64,000 bases of DNA, from NCBI GenBank assembly GCA_963556195.1, contig OY744519.1:35413801-35477800 (forward strand), in the 5' to 3' direction. Below are positions 11,690 through 23,818 of this stretch, in pieces; position 1 is the first letter of the stretch; each line of letters starts with the position of its first letter. Source of the DNA: Sepiola atlantica. Its lineage: Eukaryota; Mollusca; Cephalopoda; Sepiida; Sepiolidae. The position numbers were made by a program, and so were the translations under genes. The notes below the pieces were generated by a model. The model saw only the letters and a list, made by a program, of their open reading frames with translations. It ran no database searches and was not told the origin of the DNA.

Positions 11690-12230
11690 TTTATAATTTT
11701 TTAAAGAGTATTTCAAATATTACGTATCAAATTATTAGTCGATTTTCGGTCTTTTCATGCATTAATTAAAGTGTTGTTTATCAAAAGCTGTTAACTAAAT
11801 ATTTTTCAGTTTAGAATGTTGTTTCTGGAAGATTTAATAATAAAGGGGATGCATATTAACTGTAAAGAGCAAAAAGACGGTGAAAGAGATGAGGCATAGA
11901 AAGTAGACTTCGTCTTATTGATTTATACTCACTTTCTAATTTTTATTTTAGCCGCTGAATTTCTAAAATCGTTTTATACAATTTCTCCCTTTTACCATGG
12001 GTGGCAGGATGCGCATATATGACTTTGAGAGTAACAAGTCCTCCGTTTTCCTTTTTATGACTGAGAAAAAAAAATAAAACTTATATCAGGGTTAAATATG
12101 AAAATAAAAAACTAGACCAGAAATGTAAATTTTATTTTTCCAGACAAATATGACTGACAAAACATATTAAATTATTAAGCTTATATTAATTGCAAATATA
12201 CAGCGGAAAATTCGTCTTTTTTATATATAA
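11690..12230. repeat. tandem segment unit B, flank part
   Basis: Second copy of the sequence described at 10145, in the same orientation, about 1.55 kb downstream. Confidence 0.65.

Positions 12231-12311
<81 letters not shown>
12231..12311. repeat. (ATT)n microsatellite
   Basis: About 26 ATT units directly abutting the 3' terminus of LINE relic 2. Confidence 0.95.
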
Positions 12312-12312
<1 letters not shown>

Positions 12313-12660
12313 TCACTCACTAGGGTTTCCCATTAAACACATTATCAGTTACTGCTCACTGTCAATAGGTTGTGGGGTTCTCCTGGAGACCAACTGACAA
12401 CAAGCCTCTTGATATTTTCACCACCTCTGCTATTAGTAACTTATTTTGCGTTATAACAACACCCGTTTACAACTTATTTCTCGTTAGCAACGACCGTTGG
12501 ACTTCTCTGGGATTGGAGTGACAATAGGCCCCCTCAAGACTTAATTACTCTCGCACCCTTTCAGTTGCGGTCTGTTTTGTAATCTCCCTGCTCACTCTTT
12601 CCATCCTCCTTTACCTTTTACAGCAATTTTGTGTAGTATCAGCCGAGGTTGGTGCGACCG
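12312..12660 (-). mobile_element. R4/Dong-like LINE relic 2 (3' terminal non-coding part)
   Basis: Begins on plus with TTTCACTCACTAGGGTTTCC, matching the LINE terminus TTTACTCACTAGGAGTTATC at 58557. It continues in parallel with relic 1 as far as GTATCAGCCGAGGTTGGTGC, then stops at (ATT)n. It is flanked by (ATT)n on both sides. Confidence 0.7.
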
Positions 12661-12888
<228 letters not shown>

Positions 12889-12889
12889 T

Positions 12890-14005
12890 TTCATAGTAGT
12901 CTCAACTTTTGGATATTTTTAGTTGGAGATTTTGTTAACATCAAGCCAATATTCTTGAATTTAGACATTCAAGTTGTACCTTAACATTTTCGCTGTTCTT
13001 AACAAGCCCCCCCCCTTTTGCAGAATTGGAAAATAAATTGTCTCGTCAATCTGTTTAAGCCAATAATGATGGATTTTCCTTATAGTTCCAAGTGTTCCAA
13101 TTACAACAAGAATCACTTTTACTTCTTTACATTTCCATAGTCTAACTAATTCCTATTTTAGATCTTTATAATTTATTCATGTTCTTTCTCCTACACTCTG
13201 GTACTGAAGGGGCAGACTATATAAGTGATTAAGCAATTTCTCTTGTTTTTGTTTAGAAAGATTAAGTCGGGTTTTGAATATCGATGATTTTGCAGTTTTG
13301 TCAATATGCTGTCTATGTACCTAGTGCGACTGGCTAGTTTCTGGGATGCCATTAAGTTGCTCTCAGTATATCTTTTGAGATCACCCCTGAACAACCAATT
13401 CCAGCTGTTATTATCTCAAAATGCAGTATTTATAAAGAATACACTGTGTAATGCTTTTCTAAATAATTTTATTATAACCTTTGATTCTTTTTCACCCCAG
13501 TTCTTAGTATTTCCTATTTTTTTCACTTCACGAAGAATAATCTCATTGCTTTGAGAAATATATTTATATAGACAACCTTATTCTATATTCACAACATCTT
13601 CAACATCAAATAGACCTCGACCACCTTTCTTCCTAGGTAGATACTATCGATCTGCACTTCCATTCTTTGCAAAAGCTCCATAAATTGTAAGCATTAACCA
13701 TGTTTTGTTACTAAAATATTTTAGTTCATTTACATTCCAGTCAAGTATACCGGCAGTATATCGAATGATTGCTACTGCTCTGGCATTGATAGCATAGACT
13801 GTATTTTGACTATGGAAGTGTGATTTAAGAATACTCTTTACTCTTCTGTTGTACTCAGCTGTGACCTGGTTTTTCATTTATTTGTTTTAAATCTTAACCG
13901 CCTCCATAATTCCTAGGTATTTGTAGTCAGTCTCACTGTTTACATTTATCATCAGATCTTTTGTTGGGAGTTCAAGGACATATGAATGGACAAGTTTACC
14001 TCTTT
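12890..14005 (-). pseudogene. R4/Dong-like LINE relic 3: C-terminal RT region and endonuclease remnants
   Basis: Minus-strand remnants of a LINE polyprotein more diverged than relics 1 and 2. The segment at 13644-13877 reads as the post-catalytic part of the reverse transcriptase (YNRRVKSILKS, INARAVAIIRYTAGILDWN). It aligns with YLRRTRKLLET and INTWAVSLIRYT of the fuller element at 59894-60163. Next comes a PRKKGGRGLFD-like stretch. At 13191-13394, a KPDLIFLNKNKRNCLI segment matches the restriction-like endonuclease core RPDMIIINKKEKSCKI. The CCHC knuckle between them is not recognisable. Frameshifts and stops make it non-functional. (ATT)n lies on both sides. Confidence 0.75.
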
Positions 14006-14364
<359 letters not shown>

Positions 14365-14389
14365 TCGGCCATAATGTTATAATCTTAAG

Positions 14390-14720
14390 TTTAATGTTGA
14401 TGTTCGTAGTCTATCTTAAGAGTATCTAAAATATTACGTATCAAACAATTAGTCGATTTTCTCTCTTTCCATGCATTTATTAAATCTATAAAAGTTTTTT
14501 GTAAAAGGCTGTTTGCTAAATTGTTTCCAGTTAAGTATTTTGTTTCTCTCAGATTTAGTAATAAAAGGGATGACTATTGAACGTAAAGAGCGAAAGAGAG
14601 AAAGTGTGCTCGAGAGATATACAGAGAAAGAGAAAGAGAAAGAGAGAGAGAGAGAGAGAGAGACCGGTCATATTGATTAATACTCAAGTTTGTCTTCAAA
14701 CAAAAAAATAATGATTAACT
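14390..14720. repeat. tandem segment unit C (flank part only)
   Basis: Third copy of the flank found at 10145 and 11690, ending with a (GA)n run at 14620-14664. No LINE remnant follows it. Confidence 0.55.
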
Positions 14721-17081
14721 AACGAATGGAGCAATGAAGTAGAAAACTACCCAAATACCTGAAATAAAATACCAAAAAGCCTTAATTATTACAAAAACGA
14801 AGTGTTCTTATTTAAATTTAAATGAATTATTTTCGAAATTTCTCAAGAGCTTTCGAGTGACAATTTCTCTTTGCGCGGCGAATTTTATTGGATAATAAAA
14901 TGCAACACACAAAGCCAAATCGGGCAAAGCCAAGTCGATCCAATTAAATATTTGTTTGAAGCGATTTCCTTAATTTTACGCGAACTAATGTTTGCATTTT
15001 TAGTTATTCATTAGTGATACATCGATTGATAAAGTACTAGCTGAATACCCGTCAAAACCGCACACTTTTGTCGGGAAATAGTAGTTTAGTTTTTAGTGTT
15101 CTTCGCTACATTTTCGCAGGTATCTAGATTACGTTAACATGCGAACAAACGATGGTTACCAGCGAAAAATTCATCATTAGAAACTGTGATCGAAAGAAAT
15201 TGGAAACCGGTGGAAACATTTGTCACTTAGACTCCAGGGAACATTACCCGTTCTTGACAGTTGGAGATCACTGGTAATAACTTGTTTGAGAAAAACAAAC
15301 AACAAACAAACAAACAAATAAACCAACAAACAAACAACGACAAAAACAACAACACTATTTCCTATATCCGCGTGAAAAGTGATTTATTAGTAATGAATGG
15401 GATTAATAAATCACTAGTTGTGAACATTGAATGGCTAACTTTTAGCGTGAAGCAAAAAAATAGTTTCTTATTTCTTTTCGCGCCAATTTTTCAGGTATCA
15501 AGATTACATTAAAAATGCAAACCGACGGTGGGTATCAGCAAGACATCAATGGTTAGCTGTTGTTGCGATATAACAAAAAGATTAGCAACGATGATCTAAA
15601 GAAGCAGGGCTTACTGGGCCTTTGAGGTGAGTTTTGTCTTCTGGGAATCGACTTTCGCATGTAACTTTCGAAGCAGACAATCTTTCTAGACGTGGTGAAC
15701 TGATTCAGTTTCTTATTTATCTACTTAATTTAAAAACAAAACGATCCCATCATCGTCGATCACACAACAGACCGACAACATGTAACTATGTTCTTCCTCC
15801 TTTAATTCGTCATGTAAATCTTCACTCATACTTTCTGGCTGTCTGTCGGTCTGTCGGTCTGTCGCTCTATCTGCCTATCCCCTCTATGTATCTCTCTCTC
15901 TCTCTCTCTCTTACTACGAGCCTATCCGCTGATATTGTACACAAGGCTGCTAAACTAAACTAAATTCATCTTTGTGTCTTTTTTTGGATTTTTCTTTTTT
16001 CTGAATCGTATTTTTAGATGTAATTTCCGAACCAGACAGTCTTTTTAGACGAGGTAAACTGATTAGGACTTGAAACCGTCTGTTGAGACGAATCTGCTTT
16101 CAACTGATCGATTTATAAAACCGTGAGGGCTTAATCCCGCTTTGTTTTCACTTCGTAGATCGATCCTTCTTGACAAGAAAACCTCTCATTTTTGGGGTTA
16201 GTTATAGTTTTATAACGATTAGGTTCAATTAATAACTTAATAGCAAAACGATATCGAAATTAAAAATTAATTTAGTAAATAAAACCCGGCATAATTGAAC
16301 AAAGAAAATCGAAGGTATTTATGCAATTTAAAGACGCATGATATCTTATTGCTAAACCGTTTTTGAAAAAATTATTTCGTTTTTGGATTATTCGGACTAC
16401 TGGTTTTATCTTGAATGCCATTCTTTAAACGTTTTGTCCGATGAGACATTCAACCTTCTTCGGTTGTGGGTTGCCGAACCTGGGAATGTTTATGTCAAAC
16501 TCGGGAATCTGTATTGAATTTCAAACGCAACCCTTTATTTAATAAAAGGGATAAGATTGGTTTCATTCTGTAATTGTATTCATGCAATCATCAGTACTGA
16601 GAATTTAACCATCAACCTCCAGAAGATTGTAACTTAGATATTTATTTGTTATGCCACATGTCGATGAAGAAAATTATAGCCGGGATTTTTGGAGCCTATT
16701 TTTGTTTTAGATGTGCAAACACAAAAGTAAAATGATACTGAGATACACCAACACATAAGAGAATCATTAGTTTTCAATAATAGTTCGATTACGATGCACT
16801 ACATCTGTGTTTTCTTTTGTTATTACATGTGCGTTTGTGAATGTAATATTCTTTTTTTAATCTGGTGAGGTAGCTCCTGTATAGTATTTTTTGTTATTCA
16901 GGTTTTCATTGGAATATGGTTTCACTTAGCAAATTAGGCTTCTTGCTAAACAACTTTTTTTGCAGCTAATAACTAACTATTCTTAACTTCTTATTCACGA
17001 TAAGAGTGTAAAAACGAAATTTACAAAAACAATAAAATATGATGTCCTTTCTTAAAACCAATATGCAAATATAAAGAAGTT
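14721..17081. other. non-coding DNA with a weak internal duplication
   Basis: No gene recognised. Two word pairs recur about 360 bp apart. CAGGTATCTAGATTAC (15118) recurs as CAGGTATCAAGATTAC (about 15492), and TAACTTTCGAAGCAGACAATC (15661) as TAATTTCCGAACCAGACAGTC (16020; one base shortened by description). This implies an old tandem duplication. A (AAAC)n-like run is at 15294-15330 and a (CT)n run at 15890-15910. Confidence 0.45.
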
Positions 17082-17538
17082 TCATTTGGGTGTCTTGCTG
17101 GCTCTGCAGACCGAGCGAAAGTTCCAGGTGTTTCCATTAATAGTAGCGATGAAGAGGAGCCCGTAAAGCCAAGTAAATTCATGATGTTCTCCGTTATAAC
17201 GTGTCATTAACAGACCAATGGCTGTTGAGAAAGTCGCGTGTGGCGGGGGCCTATCGCTCCGCTCGTTTCCACGACGATCGATTAGAATACAACTCTGTCG
17301 AGAAGACCGGCATATTTTGATTGCTTGCGGCCCGGGGATTTGTATCAATTCAGTTTTTAACAAGGGCGCATAAGTGTCGACATAATTCGCGTTCCATATA
17401 AGTGACTTGTCGTTTGCAAAGGGAAACACCGTCAGGCCATCAGTCCGTTTGTCATCTCCTTCATCTAGGCTTACTTGCTTCAGTATTTCCGAGAGGCAAG
17501 CGATAAATAGGGCCTGTCGGACGATATTATTGAGAGCG
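17082..17538 (-). other. GC-richer patch with open minus frame, possible exon(s)
   Basis: This stretch is clearly richer in G+C than its surroundings. The minus frame is open from about 17538 to 17082 with no stop. A possible small exon at 17475-17538 is bounded by an acceptor-like CTCTCCACACAG and a donor-like CAA/GTAAGC, and would encode ALNNIVRQALFIACLSEILK. The rest of the frame contains a hydrophobic stretch (LYGLLFIATI). I do not recognise a family. It may instead be an old transposon, and without homologs a coding call is unsafe. Confidence 0.2.
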
Positions 17539-18018
17539 CTGTGTGGAGAGAATGTGTCGGCGTTCTATTCTACATGAAAATTCATTTAATATAGTTAAGT
17601 ATTTTGATAATCATTTCTGTATTTGTGTGTGCAACAGTAGATTAGATGTAATGTTTTCATTAAATATTGTATGTAAATGACTAATAGGGTAATTGTTATT
17701 AGATCCATGAAATTCTTATCTAATTTCGTTTTCATCGTGTGATTATATTGTGGTGTGAACTAAGGGGCTTTCCTATTCTTATTATATTCATTATTTTTTT
17801 ATATTTTTGTCACGTATATTAATTCAAGTGTAAATGGATCCATTATTATTAGAACTGTGCACATTTGTTACGTAAATTTTTACATACCTGTTTTTCTGAG
17901 CTAAACTCCTACTAAGTCCTAAAAAGGGAATAAATTACTTATGCATTGATCACTGTTAAAATAAATATCTACACACAATATTATAGGATAACATAAGTAT
18001 ATACTAATATAGCAATAC

Positions 18019-18088
<70 letters not shown>
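18019..18088. repeat. (TA)n microsatellite
   Basis: About 35 uninterrupted TA units. Confidence 0.95.
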
Positions 18089-18092
<4 letters not shown>

Positions 18093-18213
18093 GACTATAC
18101 CCTATAAAAATATTTATTCTACTTCAATTTCCTGCGAAAATTCATAAACGGTGACATCTTTTTAGACATTCTTGTTGCATAAAACTCATGTCTCATAACT
18201 TCCTCCTTACTTC

Positions 18214-18219
<6 letters not shown>

Positions 18220-18263
<44 letters not shown>

Positions 18264-18339
18264 TAATAATGATGATAATTATAATAATAATAATCATAAT
18301 AACAATAATAATAATAATAATAAAAATAATAATAAAAAT

Positions 18340-18372
<33 letters not shown>

Positions 18373-18376
18373 TATT

Positions 18377-18407
<31 letters not shown>

Positions 18408-18540
18408 TTATTATTATTTTTATTATTATTTTTATTATTATTATTATTGTTATTATGATTATTATTATTATAATTATCATCATTATTAATTATTATTATT
18501 ATTATTAATTATTATTAATTATTATTATTATTATTATCAT
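18220..18540. repeat. palindromic (AAT)n/(ATT)n tract
   Basis: AAT units on the left half and ATT units on the right half, switching near 18368. The interruptions (GATGATAATTATAA, CATAATAACAATAA, AAAATAATAATAAAAAT) recur as reverse complements at mirrored distances. This is therefore a true inverted duplication of an impure tract, not two independent expansions. Confidence 0.9.
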
Positions 18541-20112
18541 AAGTATTATTGGTATTGTTATTTAGCAGTAAGAGACGTCTTATTTTGCCATCTAATTTAC
18601 ATGCGTGTTTTTGGTCTGTATAGACACACATATGCAAATAAAAAGCAACACAAACAAAAAAGAGCGTAACTGACGGAGACATTGAGAAATATTACAGAGT
18701 GGTTTAATCAATATAGAGTGAGAGGGATGCAGAAAATACATAGATAGAAAAAAGGGAGACATGCGTGAATTGTTCAGTTAATTATGAATTTTGGCTAATT
18801 TGAAAAATCAAACCGAATTCTTTTAAAGCAGCCATCAAACCTAGAACTAATATGTATTTAAGCAAGTATTTTCTGCTATTAAAATATATACGGAAAAAAG
18901 CTTGTGGGACACAAACGTTAATAAACACACGCTTAGTATACTAATTGATTTAATCTAATCTGTACCTACCGATGCCACTGTTAGAAGCAACAGCGGTAGC
19001 AGGAGTTGCTTTTACGTATCGACTCTTGATTGGACTACAACTGAAATTAACATTTTCTTTTAACTGATCACATTACAAGAGATATTCACTCCCGAAATCT
19101 CGCGCGAACTATAAAAAACTGAAGCAGAGTGTTTCTTCTTTCTCTTTCCTATTTTTGTTTAACAAGCAACACATGTTTGTATGTCACAATACAGCCGGAC
19201 CCTGTGGGGAGAAAGACCTGCGGCAACAGTACATCATACATGAAAGTGAAGCACACAGACGCAGCTCATCGAACGCATATACATAGTTTATACATATATG
19301 CTTCTACTGGCAAAAATCCAGGCACGCTAATATACACACATATATTAATGCCTACCCTATTTACACACACGTAAACGCGCAATACGCACGACAAAAACAA
19401 ACACGTGTCTTTAATTTCTCCTTATAGGCAAAAAAAACTCTATTTTCACCTGAATTTTCTTGAGATCTCTGAACTACGAACTACGAACTGTTCATCTCCC
19501 ATTGTCTTAAGTTGTCAATAAAACTTACATATTTCGTACGAATAAACTTTGTTATTCTTTTCTTTTGATGATGTACTACCACTAGCTATCTATGTTTTCT
19601 GTTATATTTAAACTTTGAATAATGTCATGGTTTCATTGAGGAGAACCCAATTGTCACTAATATTAATGTTCATTTACAATACAATGAAACTCACGTAAAC
19701 AAGAAAGAAAAAGAAAATGTGAGTATTTTATGAGATGTCGAGCATTTGTTATTGATCGTAAAAGCGAATGCATCTGCAAAGAAGCCCGTAGCTGTGATTT
19801 GCGCTGAATTCGATAGAGACACAAATGCGATTCTCCTATAGATTTTGCCGACGGCCAATGTTGTACGAAAAAGTACGAAACTAACACGTGTTTACTGATT
19901 TGAACACGTGTAGCTTCCGGCGTAAATAACCTTTCGTTTTTTTTATTGCGATCGTATAGATCATTTGTATGAATGACATTTGTAAAGTGTTGCGTTTTAA
20001 TTGTTTTTTATTGCACGTTTTCGTTAAATTTTAATCAAATCGTAACGAATTCGATCGAAATACTTAACTTATATTTCTATTTTTATATTTTTCTGTTTAT
20101 ATATTAAGTTAG

Positions 20113-20114
<2 letters not shown>
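18541..20114. other. unassigned non-coding DNA
   Basis: No gene recognised. ORFs of 74-81 codons (19129-19374 plus; 19663-19887 minus) have no supporting signal. Confidence 0.4.

Positions 20115-20159
<45 letters not shown>
20115..20159. repeat. (TA)n microsatellite
   Basis: Alternating TA, just outside the left arm of the inverted-arm element. Confidence 0.95.
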
Positions 20160-20161
<2 letters not shown>

Positions 20162-20185
20162 CTATTTAGAAACTGTATATTACAT

Positions 20186-20279
20186 ATTTCAGCAATGTAC
20201 CGCGGTTTCATCCAACAGGGCAGCTTTAGATATCTATAGTAAATCTCTGTGCCCAGTGGAATCATCGGCAAGCTGAAAT
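20186..20279 (-). ncRNA. hammerhead-like motif, left arm (U4 to C)
   Basis: Read on the minus strand. The core is CCGATGA (consensus CTGATGA, so the invariant U4 is C). A long stem II has a base UCCA/UGGA flanked by U-U. GAAA follows. Stem III is the perfect palindrome ACCGCGGT, and position 17 is A. Stem I is two inner pairs, a small internal loop, then ATTTCAGC pairing with GCTGAAAT. The extended stem I and palindromic stem III make chance unlikely, but the U4 change may impair activity. The right arm has the mirrored copy at 23049-23141. Confidence 0.5.
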
Positions 20280-20635
20280 GATTGTAGTCACGTCACGATA
20301 GGGAATGGCCTCAACAATGACAGAAAACAGTGTATCTCTGAGGGGGTCCCCGAAAAAATCCGGTGTGGGATAGTGATTAACTAAGACTTAAGAGAGATTG
20401 ACGTTAGTTCGTGTATGAAAGGCCTTCATTTTATTCCCTAGCAAGTTTTATTTATTTATTTATTTATCTGTTCTTTTTTTGATTTGTAATGTTATTGTTT
20501 TACCTAGTCTGACAAAATACGAAAGGGGCGGCTATGAAATTTGCGTTTGGGTTTGTGAAATTAGGGTGTTTTTTGTCGTCATTTTTGGGAATACATTTAT
20601 GTATCGGATTAATTGTTCGATATAGTGCTGAAAAA

Positions 20636-20930
20636 TACGGTACAAATCACGTTGACACACCGGTTCCCGTTAGATAACCGAAGTTAAGCGACGTTGAGCC
20701 TGGCCAGTATTAAATGGGTGACCATTTGGGACTACCAGGTGCTGTATGTGCTCTCTGTTTATCTCGGCATTGTTTCCTGTCGCTTTGACCTGCTTGCTAT
20801 TGGAATCAAGCAGTGCCGACTCAGGAGAGGTGTTGTTAGAGATTGCGCAACCCTTGCTACATAATTACACGCGCAGCCAGCCCCTTATAGGGGTATCCAT
20901 AGTCTCTCTAGATTGAACGGAGGGCCTACC
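20636..20930 (+). mobile_element. 5S rRNA-derived SINE (SINE3 type), full length
   Basis: The 5' third resembles 5S rRNA: it starts TACGG, contains GATAACCGAAGTTAAGCGAC, CTGGCCAGTATTAAATGGGT and GACTACCAGGTGCTGTATG. This covers the internal polymerase III promoter region. A non-5S body of about 180 bp follows. Target-site duplications TAGTGCTGAAAAA (20623-20635) and TAGTGCTGAAGAA (20931-20943) flank it. The other arm of the host element has the empty site, so the insertion is precise. A relative lies at 46427-46724. Confidence 0.9.
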
Positions 20931-22122
20931 TAGTGCTGAAGAAGATGATGCAATAATATTTTTATGGACTTAACGTGTTTGTTTATTTTTGTTTATTGAA
21001 TTGGTGTTTTCGTATTTTCTTGATCTTAATGGGAGGAAAGCGGTATATAAGAAAAACGGTGTTTCGTTGATATGTCCCGTTTATAACCAGTTGAACAATT
21101 GGTTATAAATGAAATGATGAATGGTATCTGTTATTTCCATTTGAGGAGTATAAGTTTAGTCTTTGGGTGGGGATTGTTAACTTCTATTTTATTGATGGTG
21201 TGTTAATAATATTAATATTTAGTGTATTTCAGAAAATTTATTAAATTCTTTATCTTATTATTTTATTTTATTCCACTCGTATGCATACTTCCCTCCATGC
21301 GCACCGGCAAATAAACTTATATACACATACGTGCATGGAACCGCAAGCATGTCTATATACAACATTTGCACGCATATGCGTATGCACGCACTTACACACA
21401 TCTACACTCACATTACGGGGGGTTATTACATTTATTTTTTATTTTTTATTTTTTATTTTTATTATTTATTTTTTGTGTTTTTGTTATGTTATTAATTTAA
21501 TCTTTTATTTATTTTATTAAATTTATTTTATTAACAATATTTTATATATTCTATTTATTAATAATATGCTCCTATACATACACACGCGCACTCGCACACA
21601 CGTGCTTGTACATACACACGGACGTATACACACGCATGTACACTCATCTTCATTGATACAAGGGTGGGTGGGTGATTTGAGAATCTATTATATGGACTGT
21701 ATGAAGCGGGGGGGGGGGGAGGGTTCATGTATTTACCGTGATAGGAGGGACACGTGGAGATGAGGTATCTGCTGCTAAATGTATAAGCTCGATAGATGGG
21801 GTTAGTTTTAGTATGGATGATGTGATTATCTGTGGTGAAAGGGTGGTGTGTTTATTGATGAATGTTTTATCTGTGGTTAGGACTAGGTTGTATCAGGATA
21901 GGCGAGGTTTATGTAGTCGCGCCCGTGGTGTGTTTTACATATATCTGGAGGAGGGGGTATTTTGTACGTAAATAGAAAGATAGGTATTTTGTAATGGATT
22001 TAGGGAGGTCTTGGGGAGATTGGTTATTTTGTATGTTTTTAAGAAATACTTTACTATCTTTTTAGAGGGGTATTTGGTTTAAAGGGATAGTTGGTGGGCT
22101 ATGTAATATTGTTATCAGACCA

Positions 22123-22530
22123 TTAGCCTTGCAAGAATTTTCTTTTGTAAGGGCATTTTCTGAAGACCTCGGTTATTATGTTCATGCAGTTTATGGAAGG
22201 GTTGTTGATAGCTTGTATAATTCTGAATTTCTCAGTAGTGCACAAAGGGTAGGTCCTGGGTGGGGCTGTAGGATTAGGCTTGTCGGCGATTCTCCATTCT
22301 ATTTTGTAGGGAGTGTTCAACTTCTTGAGATCCAATACGTGGTTTGCCAGTGTGGTTATGTGGTCTTTTGGGGTGTATTTGAAAGTGTTGTAGTGGGCGT
22401 AGAGTCTTTGTTTAAAAGATCCTTGGGTCATTCCGATGTATATATCCTCCCTTTTGGTATCCACCCCGGATATAACCTTGGCTTCGTAAACAACAGAGTT
22501 GACTGTGCATCCTCCGCCCAAGGGGCAGGT
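22123..22530 (-). CDS. Penelope-like element GIY-YIG endonuclease domain (C-terminal part of a polyprotein)
   Basis: An open minus-strand frame of about 135 codons starts just after a stop and begins TCPLGGGCTVNSVVYEA. This is the CPL...C zinc-binding linker that precedes GIY-YIG endonuclease in PLEs. Then come DIYIGMTQGSFKQRL (GIY-YIG core with the conserved Arg), YNTFKY, LANHVLDLK, YKIEWRI, a PLCTTEKF block with the conserved Glu, and the tail CPYKRKFL. The domain is uninterrupted. In PLEs this nuclease nicks target DNA to prime reverse transcription. The reverse transcriptase domain normally fused upstream is absent, so this is a truncated copy and not an independent gene. There is no start codon of its own. 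Confidence 0.85.
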   Translation of the reverse strand, partial: TCPLGGGCTVNSVVYEAKVISGVDTKREDIYIGMTQGSFKQRLYAHYNTFKYTPKDHITTLANHVLDLKKLNTPYKIEWRIADKPNPTAPPRTYPLCTTEKFRIIQAINNPSINCMNIITEVFRKCPYKRKFLQG

Positions 22531-23048
22531 CTAACTTCTTTTGGTTATAAACGGGAAATATCAACGAAACGCCATGTTTTTAATATACCGCTTTCCTCCC
22601 ATTAAGATCAAGAAAATACGAAAACACTAATTAAATAAACAAAAATAAACAAACACGTTAAGTCCATAAAAATATCATTGCATCATCTTTTTCAGCACTA
22701 TATCGAACAATTAATCCGATACATAAATTTATTCCCCAAAACGACAACAAAAACACCCTAATTTCACAAACCTAAACGGCAAACATCATAGCAGCCCCTT
22801 TCGTATTTTTTCAGACTAGGTAAAACAATAACATTACAAATCAAAAAAAGAACAGATAAATAAATGAATTAATAAATAAAACTTGCTAGGGAATAAAATG
22901 AAGGCCTTTCATACACGAACTAACATCAATCTCTCTTAAGTCTTAGTTAATCACTATCCCACACCGGATTTTTTCCGGGACGCCCTCAGAGATACACTGT
23001 TTTCTGTCATTGTTGACGCCATTCCCTAATGGGACGTGACTACAATTA

Positions 23049-23141
23049 TTTCAGCTTGCCGATGATTCCACAGGGCACAGAGATTTACTAAAGATGTCTA
23101 AATCTGCAATTTTGGATGAAACTGCGGTACATAGCTAGAAT
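23049..23141 (+). ncRNA. hammerhead-like motif, right arm (U4 to C)
   Basis: Mirror copy of the left-arm motif. The core CCGATGA is at 23059-23065, the base of stem II is UCCA/UGGA, and GAAA is at 23118-23121. Stem III ACTGCGGT (23121-23128) is self-complementary with one U-G pair, and A is at 23129. Outer stem I pairing (ATTTCAGC with GCTAGAAT-like) is less perfect than on the left. The two arms place ribozyme-like motifs at both ends of one element in inverted orientation. Confidence 0.45.
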
Positions 23142-23232
23142 ATGTAATATACAGTATGTACATGAATTATATTATCTCTCTTATATGATCGAGCACTTTA
23201 TTTGATTTCTTTTAATACACAACCTGACACAC

Positions 23233-23241
23233 TATATATAT

Positions 23242-23332
<91 letters not shown>
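23233..23332. repeat. (TA)n-(TG)n microsatellite
   Basis: TA tract passing into about 14 TG units and back to TA. Confidence 0.95.
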
Positions 23333-23763
23333 GGATACTCCAAGCTAATGAATGGATCATTATGAATTTTGAAAAGAATATCTCGAAGATACTGAGAATG
23401 ACATAGGTGCATTGTTTTGTTTGTACAGTTATAGGGTTCGCATATATTAATATATATATATATACATATATATATAAAGTGGTGTACTAAAAGCGAACTT
23501 TTAGGAAAAGTGAAACATATTGTGAAGTGTATATAGCTCAATATCCAGGATAGAGCAGGTAGACAGATCTTTTAAGCACCCCCACAGATATAGCACTATT
23601 CTTAACAAAAATTCTATTAAAATATCTTACTCTACTATGCCCAATATTGAACAGACTATCATAACCTCTAACAATAGGAAAATCAAACATATCCAACAAC
23701 AACCACCCACCGTATCCCTCACCACTTGTAACTGCCGTAAACCCAGCTATAGTTTCATGTGGA

Positions 23764-23766
<3 letters not shown>

Positions 23767-23813
<47 letters not shown>
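23767..23813. repeat. (TA)n microsatellite
   Basis: TA tract that cuts off the 5' side of the next Penelope-like element. Confidence 0.95.

Positions 23814-23818
<5 letters not shown>

Larger units (their letters stand above)
20186..23141 (-). mobile_element. Penelope-like element remnant with long inverted arms
   Basis: Left arm 20186-20635 plus 20944-21085 matches the reverse complement of 22535-23141. The arms diverge at scattered sites. The outer tips of both arms carry hammerhead-like motifs pointing inward. Between the arms lies a minus-strand GIY-YIG domain ORF typical of Penelope-like elements (PLEs). The reverse transcriptase is missing: the right arm starts directly upstream of the zinc-binding CPL motif. 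A 5S-derived SINE interrupts the left arm. It may be a PLE whose terminal repeats lie in inverted orientation, or a truncated copy joined to an inverted partial copy. Confidence 0.75.

Noticed and set aside
20636..20760. A functional 5S rRNA gene
   Set aside because: Several conserved 5S positions differ, the sequence continues into a SINE body, and target duplications flank it.
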